Shown piece after piece: positions 7,362 through 15,949 of a DNA stretch of 64,000 bases. The notes under the pieces were generated by a model that saw only the letters and a program-made list of their open reading frames with translations, searched no databases and was not told where the DNA came from. The translations under genes were made by a program, and so were the position numbers. How positions within the stretch are numbered: position 1 is the stretch's first letter; each line of letters opens with the position of its first letter. The DNA lies in contig NZ_CP192056.1 of assembly GCF_050942215.1 (NCBI RefSeq), forward strand, positions 3,348,001-3,412,000. Reading direction: 5' to 3'. This DNA comes from Sphaerimonospora sp050942215 (GTDB taxonomy: Bacteria; Actinomycetota; Actinomycetes; Streptosporangiales; Streptosporangiaceae).

Positions 7362-8531
7362 TCAGGGCGACGCGAGCAGTTCGGACGTGATCTCGGCCGG
7401 GCGGGTGACCCCGGTCAGCGCCATCGCGATCTCCAGCTCGGCCAGCAGGCAGCGGATCACGTGCCGCACTCCGGCCTCTCCCGCCAGGCCGAGGCCGTAG
7501 GCGTACGGACGGCCCAGCATGACGGCCTTCGCCCCGAGCGCCAGCGCCTTGATCACATCGGTGCCCGTGCGGATGCCGCTGTCGAACAGCACGGTGATCC
7601 GGTCTCCCACGGCGGCGGCCACCCCGGGCAGCGCGTCCAGCGAGCCGATCGCGCCGTCCACCTGCCTGCCGCCGTGGTTGGACACGACGACGCCGTCCAT
7701 CCCCGCGTCGGCCGCCCGCCGCGCGTCGTCGGCGTGCTGGACGCCCTTGAGCACGATCGGCCCCTTCCAGTTCTCGCGCAGGAAGGCCAGATCGTCCCAG
7801 GTGAGCGAGGGATCGCCGAAGGTCGCGGCCCAGCGCATGACGGCCGCGTCCCGGTCGGCGTCCCCGATCGGGCCGCGGCTGCCGATCGCCCGCTGGAAGG
7901 CCGGATCGGTGAAGTAGTTCGCCACGCCGACGCCGCGCAGGAACGGCAGGTACGCCTGGTCGAGGTCGCGCGGCCGCCAGCCGAGCATGTGCGTGTCGAG
8001 GGTGACGACCAGCGTCCGGTAACCGGCGGCCACGGCACGCGTCAGAAAGCCGGCCACCACGTCGCGGTCACTGGACCAGTAGAGCTGGAACCAGCGCAGG
8101 CCCCCGGCGTTCGCCTCCGCCGCCTGCTCCATCGAGTGGGAGGCGGCCGTGCTCGCGACGAACGGCACGCCGAGGCCCGCCGCAGCACGCGCCACGGCGA
8201 GATCCCCCTCGGGATGCATGATCGCCAGGACGCCGATCGGCGCGAGCAGCACGGGGACCGGCAGCGTCTGCCCGAGCAGCCGCACCGACAGATCCCGTAC
8301 GGCGACGTCGCGCAGCATGCGCGGGACGAGCCGCCTGCGCTCGAACGCCTCGCGGTTCGCGCGGGCCGTCGACTCGGTGCCCGCCGCCCCGGCCACATAG
8401 CCGTACGCGGCCGGGGCGATCCGCTCGCCCGCGAGCCGCTCCAGCGCCGTGAGGTCGGTGGGCAGCTCCGGTGGCACGTCGCCGAGCCCGTTCAGGTATA
8501 TCTCGTTCTGGAAGTCAGCCGGCGAACCCAT
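7362..8531 (-). CDS. FMN-dependent alpha-hydroxy-acid oxidase (lactate 2-monooxygenase-like)
   Basis: The product has 389 residues and the whole FMN-dependent alpha-hydroxy-acid dehydrogenase barrel. Visible features are YGYVAGAAGTE, PVPVLLAPIGV, the FMN-site ASTAAS, WFQLYW, LVVTLDTHMLGWRPRD, the catalytic base His in SNHGGRQVDG, DSGIRTGTDV and LGRPYAYGLGLAGEAGV. Relatives oxidise lactate, glycolate or mandelate; the D-x-x-MLGWRPRDLD segment is typical of the lactate 2-monooxygenase-like branch. The substrate cannot be told from sequence alone. It is a single gene, convergent with the ArsC-like gene. Confidence 0.88.
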   Translation of the reverse strand: MGSPADFQNEIYLNGLGDVPPELPTDLTALERLAGERIAPAAYGYVAGAAGTESTARANREAFERRRLVPRMLRDVAVRDLSVRLLGQTLPVPVLLAPIGVLAIMHPEGDLAVARAAAGLGVPFVASTAASHSMEQAAEANAGGLRWFQLYWSSDRDVVAGFLTRAVAAGYRTLVVTLDTHMLGWRPRDLDQAYLPFLRGVGVANYFTDPAFQRAIGSRGPIGDADRDAAVMRWAATFGDPSLTWDDLAFLRENWKGPIVLKGVQHADDARRAADAGMDGVVVSNHGGRQVDGAIGSLDALPGVAAAVGDRITVLFDSGIRTGTDVIKALALGAKAVMLGRPYAYGLGLAGEAGVRHVIRCLLAELEIAMALTGVTRPAEITSELLASP

Positions 8532-8600
8532 GCGGGGTTCATTCCCCCATCTCCACCTGATACGACCTGCGAATCCGTCCGGCCGACGGCCCGCACCCCG

Positions 8601-8634
8601 GTCCCGGCCGCTCCGATGGCGGAGCGGCCGGGAC
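8601..8634 (-). terminator. Strong hairpin after the pectate lyase gene
   Basis: A perfect 15-bp stem (GTCCCGGCCGCTCCG, loop ATGG, and its complement) lies 41 bp after the pectate lyase stop and before the start of the upstream-lying oxidase gene. It has no U-run, as is usual in high-GC actinomycetes. Confidence 0.75.
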
Positions 8635-8675
8635 GGTCCTCATCCGGTGGGGGTCCTTGTCCGGCGCAGGCTCCC

Positions 8676-10250
8676 CTATCCGGCGTAGGTCTCGAACTCG
8701 GCGACCTTCGGCGTGCCGCTCGACCCGTTGATCCTGAAGGTGATCTTCTTCAGCGTGGTGGGCGCGAAGCCGATGGAGCCGGCCCCGCTGCCCGAGGTCA
8801 GGACGGCGCCGGTGTCGTAGTTGAGCACCTGCCAGGAGCCGATGGTGCCGGCGGAGCCCGCCGCCTCACGGATGATGATCCTGGACACCGTCTTGGCGGA
8901 GTCCCACTTGATCGAGATGTCGCCGGTCGAGCCCTTCGGCGACCAGTAGGTGCTCATGTCGCCGTCCCGCACGTTGCCGTAGCTCGTACCAGAGGCCTTG
9001 CTGGAGCCGTCGGAGCCGGCCCCGATGCTGAGGTTGGTCCCACCGGGTGTCGGGTTGGGCGTCGGCGTCGGCGTCGGCGTCGGCGTGGGGGTCGGGGTGG
9101 GGGTGGGGGTGGGCGTCGGTGTGGGCGTCGGCGCCGGCGTCTGGGGCGAGCAGCTGCCGTTCGACACCTGGAGACCCTTGTTGGCGCCCGCCGTCTGGCG
9201 GACGATGTCCGGCACGCAGCCGGCCCCGTCCAGGCTGTAGGAGTACGGGATGCCGACCGTGGTGTTGGACCGCGGGTCTGGACCCGCGGGGTGGTTCTCG
9301 CTGCCGGGGGAGGACCAGGTCACGTTGTCGAAGATGTTGCCGGCGACCTGCCAGTAGCCGGCCTCGTCCGTGTAGAAGGTGCCGAGGACGTCCTTGGAGT
9401 CCTTGAAGTAGTTGTTCTCCACCTTGGCCCGCGCCCCGGCCCTGGAGTTGATGCCGGACTTGTTGAGCCTCACGTAGGAGTTGTTGTAGATGTGCGCGAT
9501 GCCGCCGCGCAGCAGGGGCGTACGGGAGTCGATGTTCTCGTACAGGTTGTGATGGAAGGTGACGAAGCCGTTCGAGAGATCGCTCTCACTGGACCCGATG
9601 AGCCCGCCCCGGCCGGAGTTGCGCAGGACGCTGTACGACAGGGTCACGTACTGGGTGTTGTCCTTCATGTCGAAGAGGCCGTCGAACCCCTCCGACTCCC
9701 CGCCCGAGGCCTCCAGCGTGACGTGGTCGACCCAGACGTTGCGCACATTCTTCTCCATGCCGATGGCGTCCCCGCCGTTGGACGTGGGCGACCCCGACTT
9801 CTTCACGTTCCGCACGGTCACGTTCTGGATGATGATGTTGCTGGACTCGCGGATGTGGATGCCCAGCTGGTCGAAGACGGCTCCGCCGCCGACCCCGACG
9901 ATCGTGACGTTGCTGATCTGCTTGAGCTCGATCACGCCGTCGTTGGTGTTGCAGCTGCCGCCCGACACCTTGCTGGTGTTGCCGTGATTGATGGTGCCCT
10001 CGACCTGGATCGTGATCGGGGTGCTGCTGCTGGGCCGGTTGCACAGGGCCGCGTGGATGGCGGTCCCCGTGGTGGCCCGCACCGTCTGCCCGCCCGCGCC
10101 GCCGGTGGTGCCGCCGTTGACGGACGCGTAGCCGGTGGCGCCGCCCGCGGCCGCCGAGGCCTGCGTCTGCGGTAAGGCCACACCGATCGTGGTCACGAGG
10201 GCCGCGGCGGCCAGTGCCGCCGAGTTTCGCCGTACGGCTGCTCGTTTCAT
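8676..10250 (-). CDS. Secreted PL1 pectate lyase with Pro-Thr linker and C-terminal binding domain
   Basis: The product has 524 residues. The ATG at 10250 follows GGAGGTTCTCG. A signal peptide (about residues 1-34, ending QASAAAG) leads to a PL1 right-handed helix (about 35-345). PL1 motifs are GDAIGMEKNVRNVWVDHVTL, FDGLFDMKDNTQYVTLSY and the Arg in NSRAGARAKVENNYF. A linker of about 15 Pro-Thr pairs follows, coded by a six-base repeat near 9055-9135. The C-terminal 125 residues (SIGAGSDGSSKASGTSYGNVRDGD) resemble a discoidin (F5/8)-type carbohydrate-binding domain. It should cleave polygalacturonan by beta-elimination outside the cell. A GAAAGCGCTTTC palindrome upstream suggests LacI-type control. 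Confidence 0.93.
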   Translation of the reverse strand: MKRAAVRRNSAALAAAALVTTIGVALPQTQASAAAGGATGYASVNGGTTGGAGGQTVRATTGTAIHAALCNRPSSSTPITIQVEGTINHGNTSKVSGGSCNTNDGVIELKQISNVTIVGVGGGAVFDQLGIHIRESSNIIIQNVTVRNVKKSGSPTSNGGDAIGMEKNVRNVWVDHVTLEASGGESEGFDGLFDMKDNTQYVTLSYSVLRNSGRGGLIGSSESDLSNGFVTFHHNLYENIDSRTPLLRGGIAHIYNNSYVRLNKSGINSRAGARAKVENNYFKDSKDVLGTFYTDEAGYWQVAGNIFDNVTWSSPGSENHPAGPDPRSNTTVGIPYSYSLDGAGCVPDIVRQTAGANKGLQVSNGSCSPQTPAPTPTPTPTPTPTPTPTPTPTPTPTPNPTPGGTNLSIGAGSDGSSKASGTSYGNVRDGDMSTYWSPKGSTGDISIKWDSAKTVSRIIIREAAGSAGTIGSWQVLNYDTGAVLTSGSGAGSIGFAPTTLKKITFRINGSSGTPKVAEFETYAG

Positions 10251-10261
10251 CGAGAACCTCC

Positions 10262-10300
10262 GAGGAAACCCCCGCCTTCAGGCGGGGAAGGAATCGGACT
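10262..10300. mobile_element. IS200/IS605-like end hairpin (remnant)
   Basis: Read on the minus strand the sequence is TTCCTTCCCCGCCTGAAGGC followed by GGGGGTTTCC. The hairpin stem is CCCCGCC/GGCGGGG at 10269-10286. This closely matches the subterminal hairpin I know from ends of IS200/IS605-type (OrfB/TnpB) elements. No transposase ORF is nearby, so this is either a solo end or a non-autonomous derivative. It sits in the leader of the pectate lyase gene. The assignment rests on recall of the family pattern only. Confidence 0.5.
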
Positions 10301-10353
10301 CCCTGCGGGGCAGGGCGTGGGCAGGCGATTCGCCCCACGGCGAAGCGCCGTAC

Positions 10354-10369
10354 GAACACAGATGTGTTC
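10354..10369. promoter_or_regulatory. Inverted repeat in the pectate lyase upstream region
   Basis: GAACACA-GA-TGTGTTC is a perfect 7-bp inverted repeat with a 2-bp centre. It could be a regulator site for the pectate lyase gene or part of the folded end of the IS-like remnant beside it. No regulator gene is adjacent. Confidence 0.3.
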
Positions 10370-10438
10370 TGCTGGATCGGATCTGGCACACGGATCCGCG
10401 CAAGGGGGTGCGGCGACCTGCGTACCGTCGGGCTTCCT

Positions 10439-10454
10439 CTGAAAGCGCTTTCAG
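10439..10454. promoter_or_regulatory. LacI-family-type operator upstream of pectate lyase
   Basis: CTGAAAGCGCTTTCAG is a perfect 16-bp palindrome with the central CG typical of LacI/GalR-family operators that control carbohydrate genes. It lies about 190 bp before the pectate lyase start. The region from 10455 to 10743 beyond it holds no gene that I can support. Confidence 0.5.
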
Positions 10455-10743
10455 GGGCGAGTGAAGCACAGCATGGGGAGCATGTGAAGCAGAAGGGGTC
10501 GAATCGCGCGGCGGCGCCCGATCCAGACACCGCGAACGGCCTGCGGGACCGGGCCGCGCCGACCATCGCGGATCAGGGATTCACGCAGGTGGACGCGGGT
10601 GGCGGGAGGATCCCGGCGGCCCGCGCCCGGCCGGACCGAGGCGAAGAAACTTTCATGCGGCGGCGGGCGCCGTCGCCGCACCACCACTGCCCCGCACCAT
10701 CGTCACACCGGGCCGTCACACCGGGCCATCGTCGAACCGGGCG

Positions 10744-10780
10744 GGGCCGTGATCGGGCCGCGAACCGTCACGGCCCGATC
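10744..10780 (-). terminator. Hairpin(s) after soxG
   Basis: Two overlapping, mutually exclusive stems are possible: GGGCCGTGA/TCACGGCCC (10744-10752 with 10768-10776) and GATCGGGCC/GGCCCGATC (10751-10759 with 10772-10780). They lie about 40 bp past the soxG stop and are the likely end of the dimethylglycine/sarcosine operon. Confidence 0.55.
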
Positions 10781-10817
10781 GAGCGCGCCGCAGATCCGTC
10801 GCGGCCGCCCCCGCCCG

Positions 10818-11423
10818 TCAGGCGACGTACTCGGTGGCGGCGTCGAGAAGCCATTCGGCCGTGTAGGCGGCGAAGGACGCGCGGCACAGCACCCAGAACT
10901 CGTCGGCGTCCCGGGCGGCGAGCACGACCTGGGCGCGCGCCAGCAGCGTCTGCGCGCACCGGCCGGGGCCGAAGACCCGGGGATGCAGGTCGAGCGAGCA
11001 GCCGTGGGCCAGCAGGTCGCGCGAGCTCACTCCCCCGACCACCAGGGTCGTCCGCTGCGCCGAGACGTCCACCACGGAGACGTGGTCACCCGCCGATCCG
11101 GCCGCGGCCTCCGCCAGCAGGTCGCACAGCCCGGGGCCGCGGGCCTCGCCCTCGTCCTCGCCCTCATCTGGGCCGACGACGAGCCACTCGTCGGGGCCGA
11201 GCCACAGCACGGTCAGGTCTCCGGACCGTACGGCGCCGCCCGGCTCTGCGGGCAGCGGGGCGCCGAGCGCCCGGCCGATCCGCTCCGCCGCCCGGCTCCC
11301 GGGATCCACCCGGACGTCGATCTGCGTCAGAAAGGGAAGCTCGGCCAGGCGCAGCCGCCCGCCCGCGCTCGCCGCCGCGAACCTGGCCGCGAACCCGGCC
11401 AGGGGACTCCTGCGCTCAGCCAT
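10818..11423 (-). CDS. soxG: Sarcosine oxidase gamma subunit
   Basis: The product has 201 residues. It matches the SoxG pattern: RSPLAGFAARF at the start, LPFLTQIDVRVD, LWLGPDEWLVV, VVDVSAQRTTLVVGG, LLAHGCSLDLHPRVFGPGRCAQTLLARAQVVL and FWVLCRASFAAYTAEWLLDA. It is a non-catalytic subunit of the heterotetrameric enzyme that oxidises sarcosine to glycine. Its ATG overlaps the soxA stop by eight bases. An acidic insert, DEGEDEGEARG, lies near residue 85. Confidence 0.92.
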   Translation of the reverse strand: MAERRSPLAGFAARFAAASAGGRLRLAELPFLTQIDVRVDPGSRAAERIGRALGAPLPAEPGGAVRSGDLTVLWLGPDEWLVVGPDEGEDEGEARGPGLCDLLAEAAAGSAGDHVSVVDVSAQRTTLVVGGVSSRDLLAHGCSLDLHPRVFGPGRCAQTLLARAQVVLAARDADEFWVLCRASFAAYTAEWLLDAATEYVA

Positions 11424-14307
11424 CGCGGCGTGCTCCTTCCGGGTCGTACAGCACGTGATGGGCGACCGTCACCGGGACCGTCTCCGCCCCCGTCGCCGCG
11501 TGCAGCCGCTCGCCGATGCGCTCGCGTCCGCCGCTGATCAGGGCGAGCGCGAAGGTCCGCCCGAGGGCCGCGCTGCGATAGCTGGAGGTGACGTGGCCGA
11601 GCGGGCGCGTGCCGCCGGGCTCCACCAGGTGGACGCCCTCGGGCAGCAGCCGGCCGGTGTCCTCCGGCAGCAGCCCGACGAGCTGCTTGCGGTCCGGCCG
11701 GGAGGTGTCGGCCCGGCCGAACGACCGCCTGCCGATGAAGTCCGGCTTCTTCTTCGACACCACCCAGGCCATGCCGAGGTCCTGCGGGGTGACGGTGCCG
11801 TCGGTGTCCTGCCCGATGATGGGATATCCCTTCTCCGCGCGCAGGACGTGCATGGTCTCGGTGCCGTACGGCGTGACGCCCGCGGCCTCCACCGCCTCCC
11901 ACAGCGCGAGGCCGAACCATGAGCGCACGTTGATCTCGTAGGCGAGCTCGCCGGAGAAGCTGATCCGGCACACCCGCGCCGGGATCCCGGCGACCTCCGC
12001 CTCCCGCCAGGTCATGAACGGGAAGCCCGAATTGTCCACGGCGAGGCCGGGCGCGAGACCGGCGAGGACCTCGCGCGAGCGCGGCCCGACCAGCGCCACC
12101 GTCGCCCACTGCTCGGTGACCGAGGTGCAGTGCACCCGCAGCGAAGGCCACTCCGTCTGCAGCCACTCCTCCATCCAGTCGAGCACGGCCGCCGCGTTGC
12201 CGGTGGTCGTGGTGACGAGGAAGCGATCCTCGGCCAGCCGGATGGCGGTGCCGTCGTCGAAGACCATGCCGTCGGGGCGGCACATCACGCCGTACCTGAT
12301 CGAGCCCACGGCGAGCGTGCTCATCATGTTCGTGTAGAGACGGTCGAGGAACCCGGCGGCGTCCGGCCCGATCACGTCGATCTTGCCGAGCGTCGACGCG
12401 TCCATCATCGCCACGTCCTCGCGGGCGGCGCGGCACTCGCGCAGCACCGCCGCCGCCATGTCCTCGCCCTCCCGGGGGTAGTACCACGGCCGCTTCCACT
12501 GCCCCACGTTCTCGAACAGCGCCCCGCTGTCCACGTGCCGGTCGTGCATGGCGGTGACGCGCACCGGGTCGTGCAGGCGCCCCCGGTCGCGCCCGGCCAG
12601 GGCGGCGAAGGAGACCGGCGCGTACGGCGCGCGGAAGGTCGTCACGCCGAGGCCGGCCACGTCGACGCCCAGGGCGTGCGCCGTGATCGCGCTGGTCAGC
12701 AGCCCGGAGGTGCGGCCCTGGTCGTGGGCGGTCCCGGCGGTGGTGTACCGCTTGACGTGCTCGACCGAGCGCAGACCGGCCCCGGTCGCGCGCAGCACGT
12801 CGTCGACGGTCACGTCGCGCTGCAGGTCGACGAAGTGCTCGCGATAGTCGGCGCCGTCGGCGGGCGGCACGAGCCACAGGTGCTGTGCGGGCGCCGCCTC
12901 GGGTTCACGCTCGACCTCCGGCGGCGGAGCCGGGTCCGGTACGGCGAAGCCCGCCGCCGCGAGCGCCCGCCGGCCGGCGTCGGCGCCGTCGCGCAGGCAG
13001 CCGGACAGGGTCTGTACGCCACGGGCGGCCCCGGCCGCCTCCACCGCCTGGCGGATCTCTCCGGGCACGAAGGCGCCGATCTCCTCGTCGAACCGCAGCG
13101 CCCCGCCGGCCTGGCTGAACAGGTGGACGACCGGGGTCCAGCCGCCGGAGACGAGCAGCAGGTCGGCGGGCACGTCGGCGGTCCGCCCGCCGGACCGTGT
13201 CTGCCCGCAGGACCGTGTCTGCCCGCAGGACCGTGTCTGCCTGCGGGACCGTGTCTGCCCGCCGGACTCGGGCGCGATCGAGACGGCGGCGACCTCGCCG
13301 TCTCCCGTGGCCGCCCGCACCACGTGCCCGGTGCGCACCTCGATGCCGCGCTCGGCGCACCGGCGCGCCCACTCCTCGCCCGGCGCCCGCCGTACGTCCA
13401 CGATCGCGGCGATCTCGATCCCGGCGCCGGCCAGGTCGAGCGCGGCGGGGTAGGCGCTGTCGTTGGCGGTGAAGACGACGGCGCGCCGCCCGGGCCGCAC
13501 GCCGTACTGATTGACATAGGCGCGGGCGGCCCCGGCGAGCATGACGCCGGGCAGGTCGTTGCCGGCGAAGGCGGGGAAGCGCTCGTGGGCGCCGGTCGCC
13601 AGCACCACCCGCCGGGCCCGGATCCGCCAGATCCGTTCGCGTGCCATCGTGGCGGGCGCGGCCGCGCCCAGATGGTTCGTCCGCCGCTCGACCGCGACGA
13701 CGTAGTTGTCGTCGTAGTGACCGAAGACGGTCGTACGGCGCAGCACCCGCACGTCGGCGCCGCCGCCCAGCTCGGCGGCGCGCTCGGCGGCCCAGCGGCG
13801 GCCGGGCAGACCGCCGACGCTCTCGGCGGTGCCGAGCAGGCTCCCGCCGGGCTCGGGCCGCTCGTCCGCGAGGATCACCCTGGCCCCGCCGCGCGCGGCC
13901 TCCGCCGCCGCCATCAGCCCGGCCGGTCCCGCGCCGACCACGAGCACGTCGCAGTGGGCGTGCGTGCCGTCGTAGCGCGCCGGGTCCGGCCGGTCGGCGA
14001 GCCGTCCCCTTCCGGGCAGGCCGGTGGCGACCAGGCCGTCGTAGAGCTCGACGGTCGTGGCGGGCAGCATCGGCTCGGGGAACGGCGTCTCGATCTGGAC
14101 GAGCGCGTTGGGCTCCTCGACGCCCGCCGAGAAGATCCCCCTGGGCCGGCCGAGCTTCACGCTGGTGGCCACCCGGCGGACGCCGGACGCCAGCAGCGCG
14201 GCCGCGAGCGTGTCTCCGCTGCGGCCCTCGTAGTCGCGGCCGTCGAAGCGGAACCGCAGCACCTCCCCCGGCCGCCCGGTCAGGACCGGCCGCTCCGCCG
14301 GCGTCAT
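11416..14307 (-). CDS. soxA: Sarcosine oxidase alpha subunit
   Basis: The product has 963 residues, normal for SoxA. The N-terminal part is a 2Fe-2S-like/NAD-binding module (GDTLAAALLASGVRRVATSVKLGRPRG), then a FAD/NAD domain (VVGAGPAGLMAAAEAARGGARV, LATGAHERFPAF). The C-terminal half is a GcvT-like folate-binding domain (MMDASTLGKIDVIGPDAAGFLDRLYTN begins it). It takes up the methyl carbon onto tetrahydrofolate. An unusual in-frame repeat of QTRSxG hexapeptides lies near residue 360. The start ATG overlaps soxD (ATGA). Confidence 0.95.
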   Translation of the reverse strand: MTPAERPVLTGRPGEVLRFRFDGRDYEGRSGDTLAAALLASGVRRVATSVKLGRPRGIFSAGVEEPNALVQIETPFPEPMLPATTVELYDGLVATGLPGRGRLADRPDPARYDGTHAHCDVLVVGAGPAGLMAAAEAARGGARVILADERPEPGGSLLGTAESVGGLPGRRWAAERAAELGGGADVRVLRRTTVFGHYDDNYVVAVERRTNHLGAAAPATMARERIWRIRARRVVLATGAHERFPAFAGNDLPGVMLAGAARAYVNQYGVRPGRRAVVFTANDSAYPAALDLAGAGIEIAAIVDVRRAPGEEWARRCAERGIEVRTGHVVRAATGDGEVAAVSIAPESGGQTRSRRQTRSCGQTRSCGQTRSGGRTADVPADLLLVSGGWTPVVHLFSQAGGALRFDEEIGAFVPGEIRQAVEAAGAARGVQTLSGCLRDGADAGRRALAAAGFAVPDPAPPPEVEREPEAAPAQHLWLVPPADGADYREHFVDLQRDVTVDDVLRATGAGLRSVEHVKRYTTAGTAHDQGRTSGLLTSAITAHALGVDVAGLGVTTFRAPYAPVSFAALAGRDRGRLHDPVRVTAMHDRHVDSGALFENVGQWKRPWYYPREGEDMAAAVLRECRAAREDVAMMDASTLGKIDVIGPDAAGFLDRLYTNMMSTLAVGSIRYGVMCRPDGMVFDDGTAIRLAEDRFLVTTTTGNAAAVLDWMEEWLQTEWPSLRVHCTSVTEQWATVALVGPRSREVLAGLAPGLAVDNSGFPFMTWREAEVAGIPARVCRISFSGELAYEINVRSWFGLALWEAVEAAGVTPYGTETMHVLRAEKGYPIIGQDTDGTVTPQDLGMAWVVSKKKPDFIGRRSFGRADTSRPDRKQLVGLLPEDTGRLLPEGVHLVEPGGTRPLGHVTSSYRSAALGRTFALALISGGRERIGERLHAATGAETVPVTVAHHVLYDPEGARRDG
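13192..13263 (-). repeat. 18-bp tandem repeat inside soxA
   Basis: Four tandem copies of an 18-bp unit beginning GGACCGTGTCTGCC run from 13192 to 13263; the first two are identical and the others differ by one to three bases. On the coding strand they give four hexapeptides of the type QTRSCG/QTRSRR. Sequence flanking the repeat reads as normal SoxA, so this looks like a surface-loop insertion. Confidence 0.95.
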
Positions 14308-14582
14308 GCGATCACCGGCCGGGGTTCGCCGATGCGGTAGACGGCGTGGATCTCGTTGGTCGCGGTGTCCCGTACGACGTTGAACCAGCGGCGGCAGCCC
14401 GCCGAGTGGCTCCACCGCTCGGCGAAGGGGCCCCTCGGGTTGTCCCGGAAGAACAGGTAGCGCGCCCACTCCTCGTCGGAGAGAGCAGCGGGGTCGTCCG
14501 GATAGGCCACGTGCGCCTGACCGCCGTAGTGGAACTCGATCTCGTCACGCGGCCCGCACCAGGGGCAGGGGATCAGCAGCAT
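14304..14582 (-). CDS. soxD: Sarcosine oxidase delta subunit
   Basis: The product has 92 residues, typical of SoxD. It shows the zinc-binding CPWCG at residues 6-10, EFHYGGQAHVAYP, and the later HSAGCRRWFNVVRDT that completes the metal site. It is the small structural subunit of sarcosine oxidase. It lies 52 bp after soxB and overlaps soxA by four bases. Confidence 0.95.
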   Translation of the reverse strand: MLLIPCPWCGPRDEIEFHYGGQAHVAYPDDPAALSDEEWARYLFFRDNPRGPFAERWSHSAGCRRWFNVVRDTATNEIHAVYRIGEPRPVIA

Positions 14583-14634
14583 TCGGACGGGCTCCTCAGT
14601 GGACGGCTCGGCGGGAAACGACTCGGTGAACGGC

Positions 14635-15852
14635 TCAGTGGGCGACGGCGGCGGCGCCGTGCTCGTCGACGAGCGCCCCGGTGGTGAATCGGTCGAGGGA
14701 GAAGGGGGCGTTCAGCGGATGCGGCTCGCCGTGGGCGATCGTGTGGGCGTAGCACCAGCCGGCCCCGGGGGTGGCCTTGAAACCGCCGGTGCCCCAGCCG
14801 CAGTTGACGTACAGGCCGTCGACTCCGGTGAGCCCGACGATCGGCGAGGCGTCGGGGGTGACGTCGACCACGCCGCCCCACGTCCGCAGCACGTGGGCGC
14901 GCGCGAAGATCGGGAACAGCTCCAGCGCGGCCGACATCTGCCGCTCGATGACGTGGAACGCCCCGCGCTGGCGGTAGGAGTTGGGCGCGTCGATGCCCGC
15001 CCCCATGACCAGCTCCCCCTTGTGGGCCTGGCTGACATAGACGTGCACCGCGTTGGACATGACCACGGTCGGGTGCACCGGCTCCAGCAGCTCGGACACC
15101 AGCGCCTGCAGCGGGTGGCTCTGCAGCGGCAGCGCCACCCCGGCCATGGCGGCGACCACCGACGAGTGGCCGGCCGCGCTCAGCGCGACCCTGCCCGCCG
15201 CGATCGGCCCCCGGGTGGTCCGCACCCCGGTCACCCGGCCGTCGCGCACGTCCAGACCGGTGACCTCGCAGTTCTCGACCAGGTCCACGCCGTACGCCGC
15301 GGCGGCGCGGGCGAACCCCCACGCAACGTAGTCGTGCTTGGCGATGCCGGCGCGCGGCTGGTACGTCGCGCCGAGCACGGGATAGCGCACGTCCGGGGAG
15401 ACGTCGACGATCGGGCAGACCTCCTGGACCTGCTCCGGATCGAGCCACTCGGCGTCCACGCCGGCCAGGCGGTTGGCGTGCACGCGGCGGACGCCTTCGC
15501 GCACGTCCTGGAGGCTGTGGGCGAGGTTGAGCACACCGCGCTGGCTGAACAGCAGCGGATAGCCGAGATCGTCCTCCAACCCCTCCCAGAGCTTGAGCGC
15601 GTGCTCGTAGATGCCGGCGCTCTCGTCCCACAGGTAGTTGGACCGGATGATCGTCGTGTTGCGCGCCATGTTGCCGCCGGCGAGCCAGCCGCGCTCCAGC
15701 ACGGCGACGTTCGTGACGCCGTGATTTCTCGCCAGATAGTAGGCGGTGGCGAGGCCGTGGCCGCCGCCGCCGACGATCACCACGTCGTACGATCGCTTCG
15801 GCTCGGCGGCGGTCCACAGCCGGTCGGCGTGCTCCGGGAGGTTCTCAGTCAC
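14635..15852 (-). CDS. soxB: Sarcosine oxidase beta subunit
   Basis: The product has 405 residues from GTG at 15852, which gives the usual SoxB start TENLPEHADRLW and a GGAAA site upstream; an open frame extends further but does not fit the family. It carries the FAD motif VVIVGGGGHGLATAYYLARNHG, the conserved NTTIIRSNYLWDESAGIYE with the substrate/FMN-side residues, and VNCGWGTGGFKATPGAGW. The subunit holds the covalent FMN and the site of sarcosine oxidation. The order soxBDAG is the standard one. Confidence 0.95.
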   Translation of the reverse strand: MTENLPEHADRLWTAAEPKRSYDVVIVGGGGHGLATAYYLARNHGVTNVAVLERGWLAGGNMARNTTIIRSNYLWDESAGIYEHALKLWEGLEDDLGYPLLFSQRGVLNLAHSLQDVREGVRRVHANRLAGVDAEWLDPEQVQEVCPIVDVSPDVRYPVLGATYQPRAGIAKHDYVAWGFARAAAAYGVDLVENCEVTGLDVRDGRVTGVRTTRGPIAAGRVALSAAGHSSVVAAMAGVALPLQSHPLQALVSELLEPVHPTVVMSNAVHVYVSQAHKGELVMGAGIDAPNSYRQRGAFHVIERQMSAALELFPIFARAHVLRTWGGVVDVTPDASPIVGLTGVDGLYVNCGWGTGGFKATPGAGWCYAHTIAHGEPHPLNAPFSLDRFTTGALVDEHGAAAVAH

Positions 15853-15898
15853 CGGTTTCCAGCCTTTCCTCGCGTGGTACGCGGAGAGCGCCTCGGGT

Positions 15899-15919
15899 GC
15901 GGGGCCCGCGGAGCCCCGC
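15899..15919 (-). terminator. Possible hairpin between dimethylglycine gene and soxB
   Basis: A 7-bp stem GCGGGGC/GCCCCGC with a 7-nt loop lies in the 97-bp gap. It may attenuate or process the transcript rather than stop it, because soxB has no obvious separate operator. Confidence 0.3.
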
Positions 15920-15949
15920 AAGCGCGGTGGCCCCCGCACTCGAAGATCC

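Noticed and set aside
8998..9240. GVGVGV-rich ORF opposite the pectate lyase linker
   Set aside because: It is the complement of the Pro-Thr linker repeat; the same applies to 50061-50246 opposite the LPMO linker.
7461..10175. 904-codon plus-strand ORF
   Set aside because: It lies antisense to the oxidase and pectate lyase genes, both with clear motifs; it is a high-GC frame shadow.
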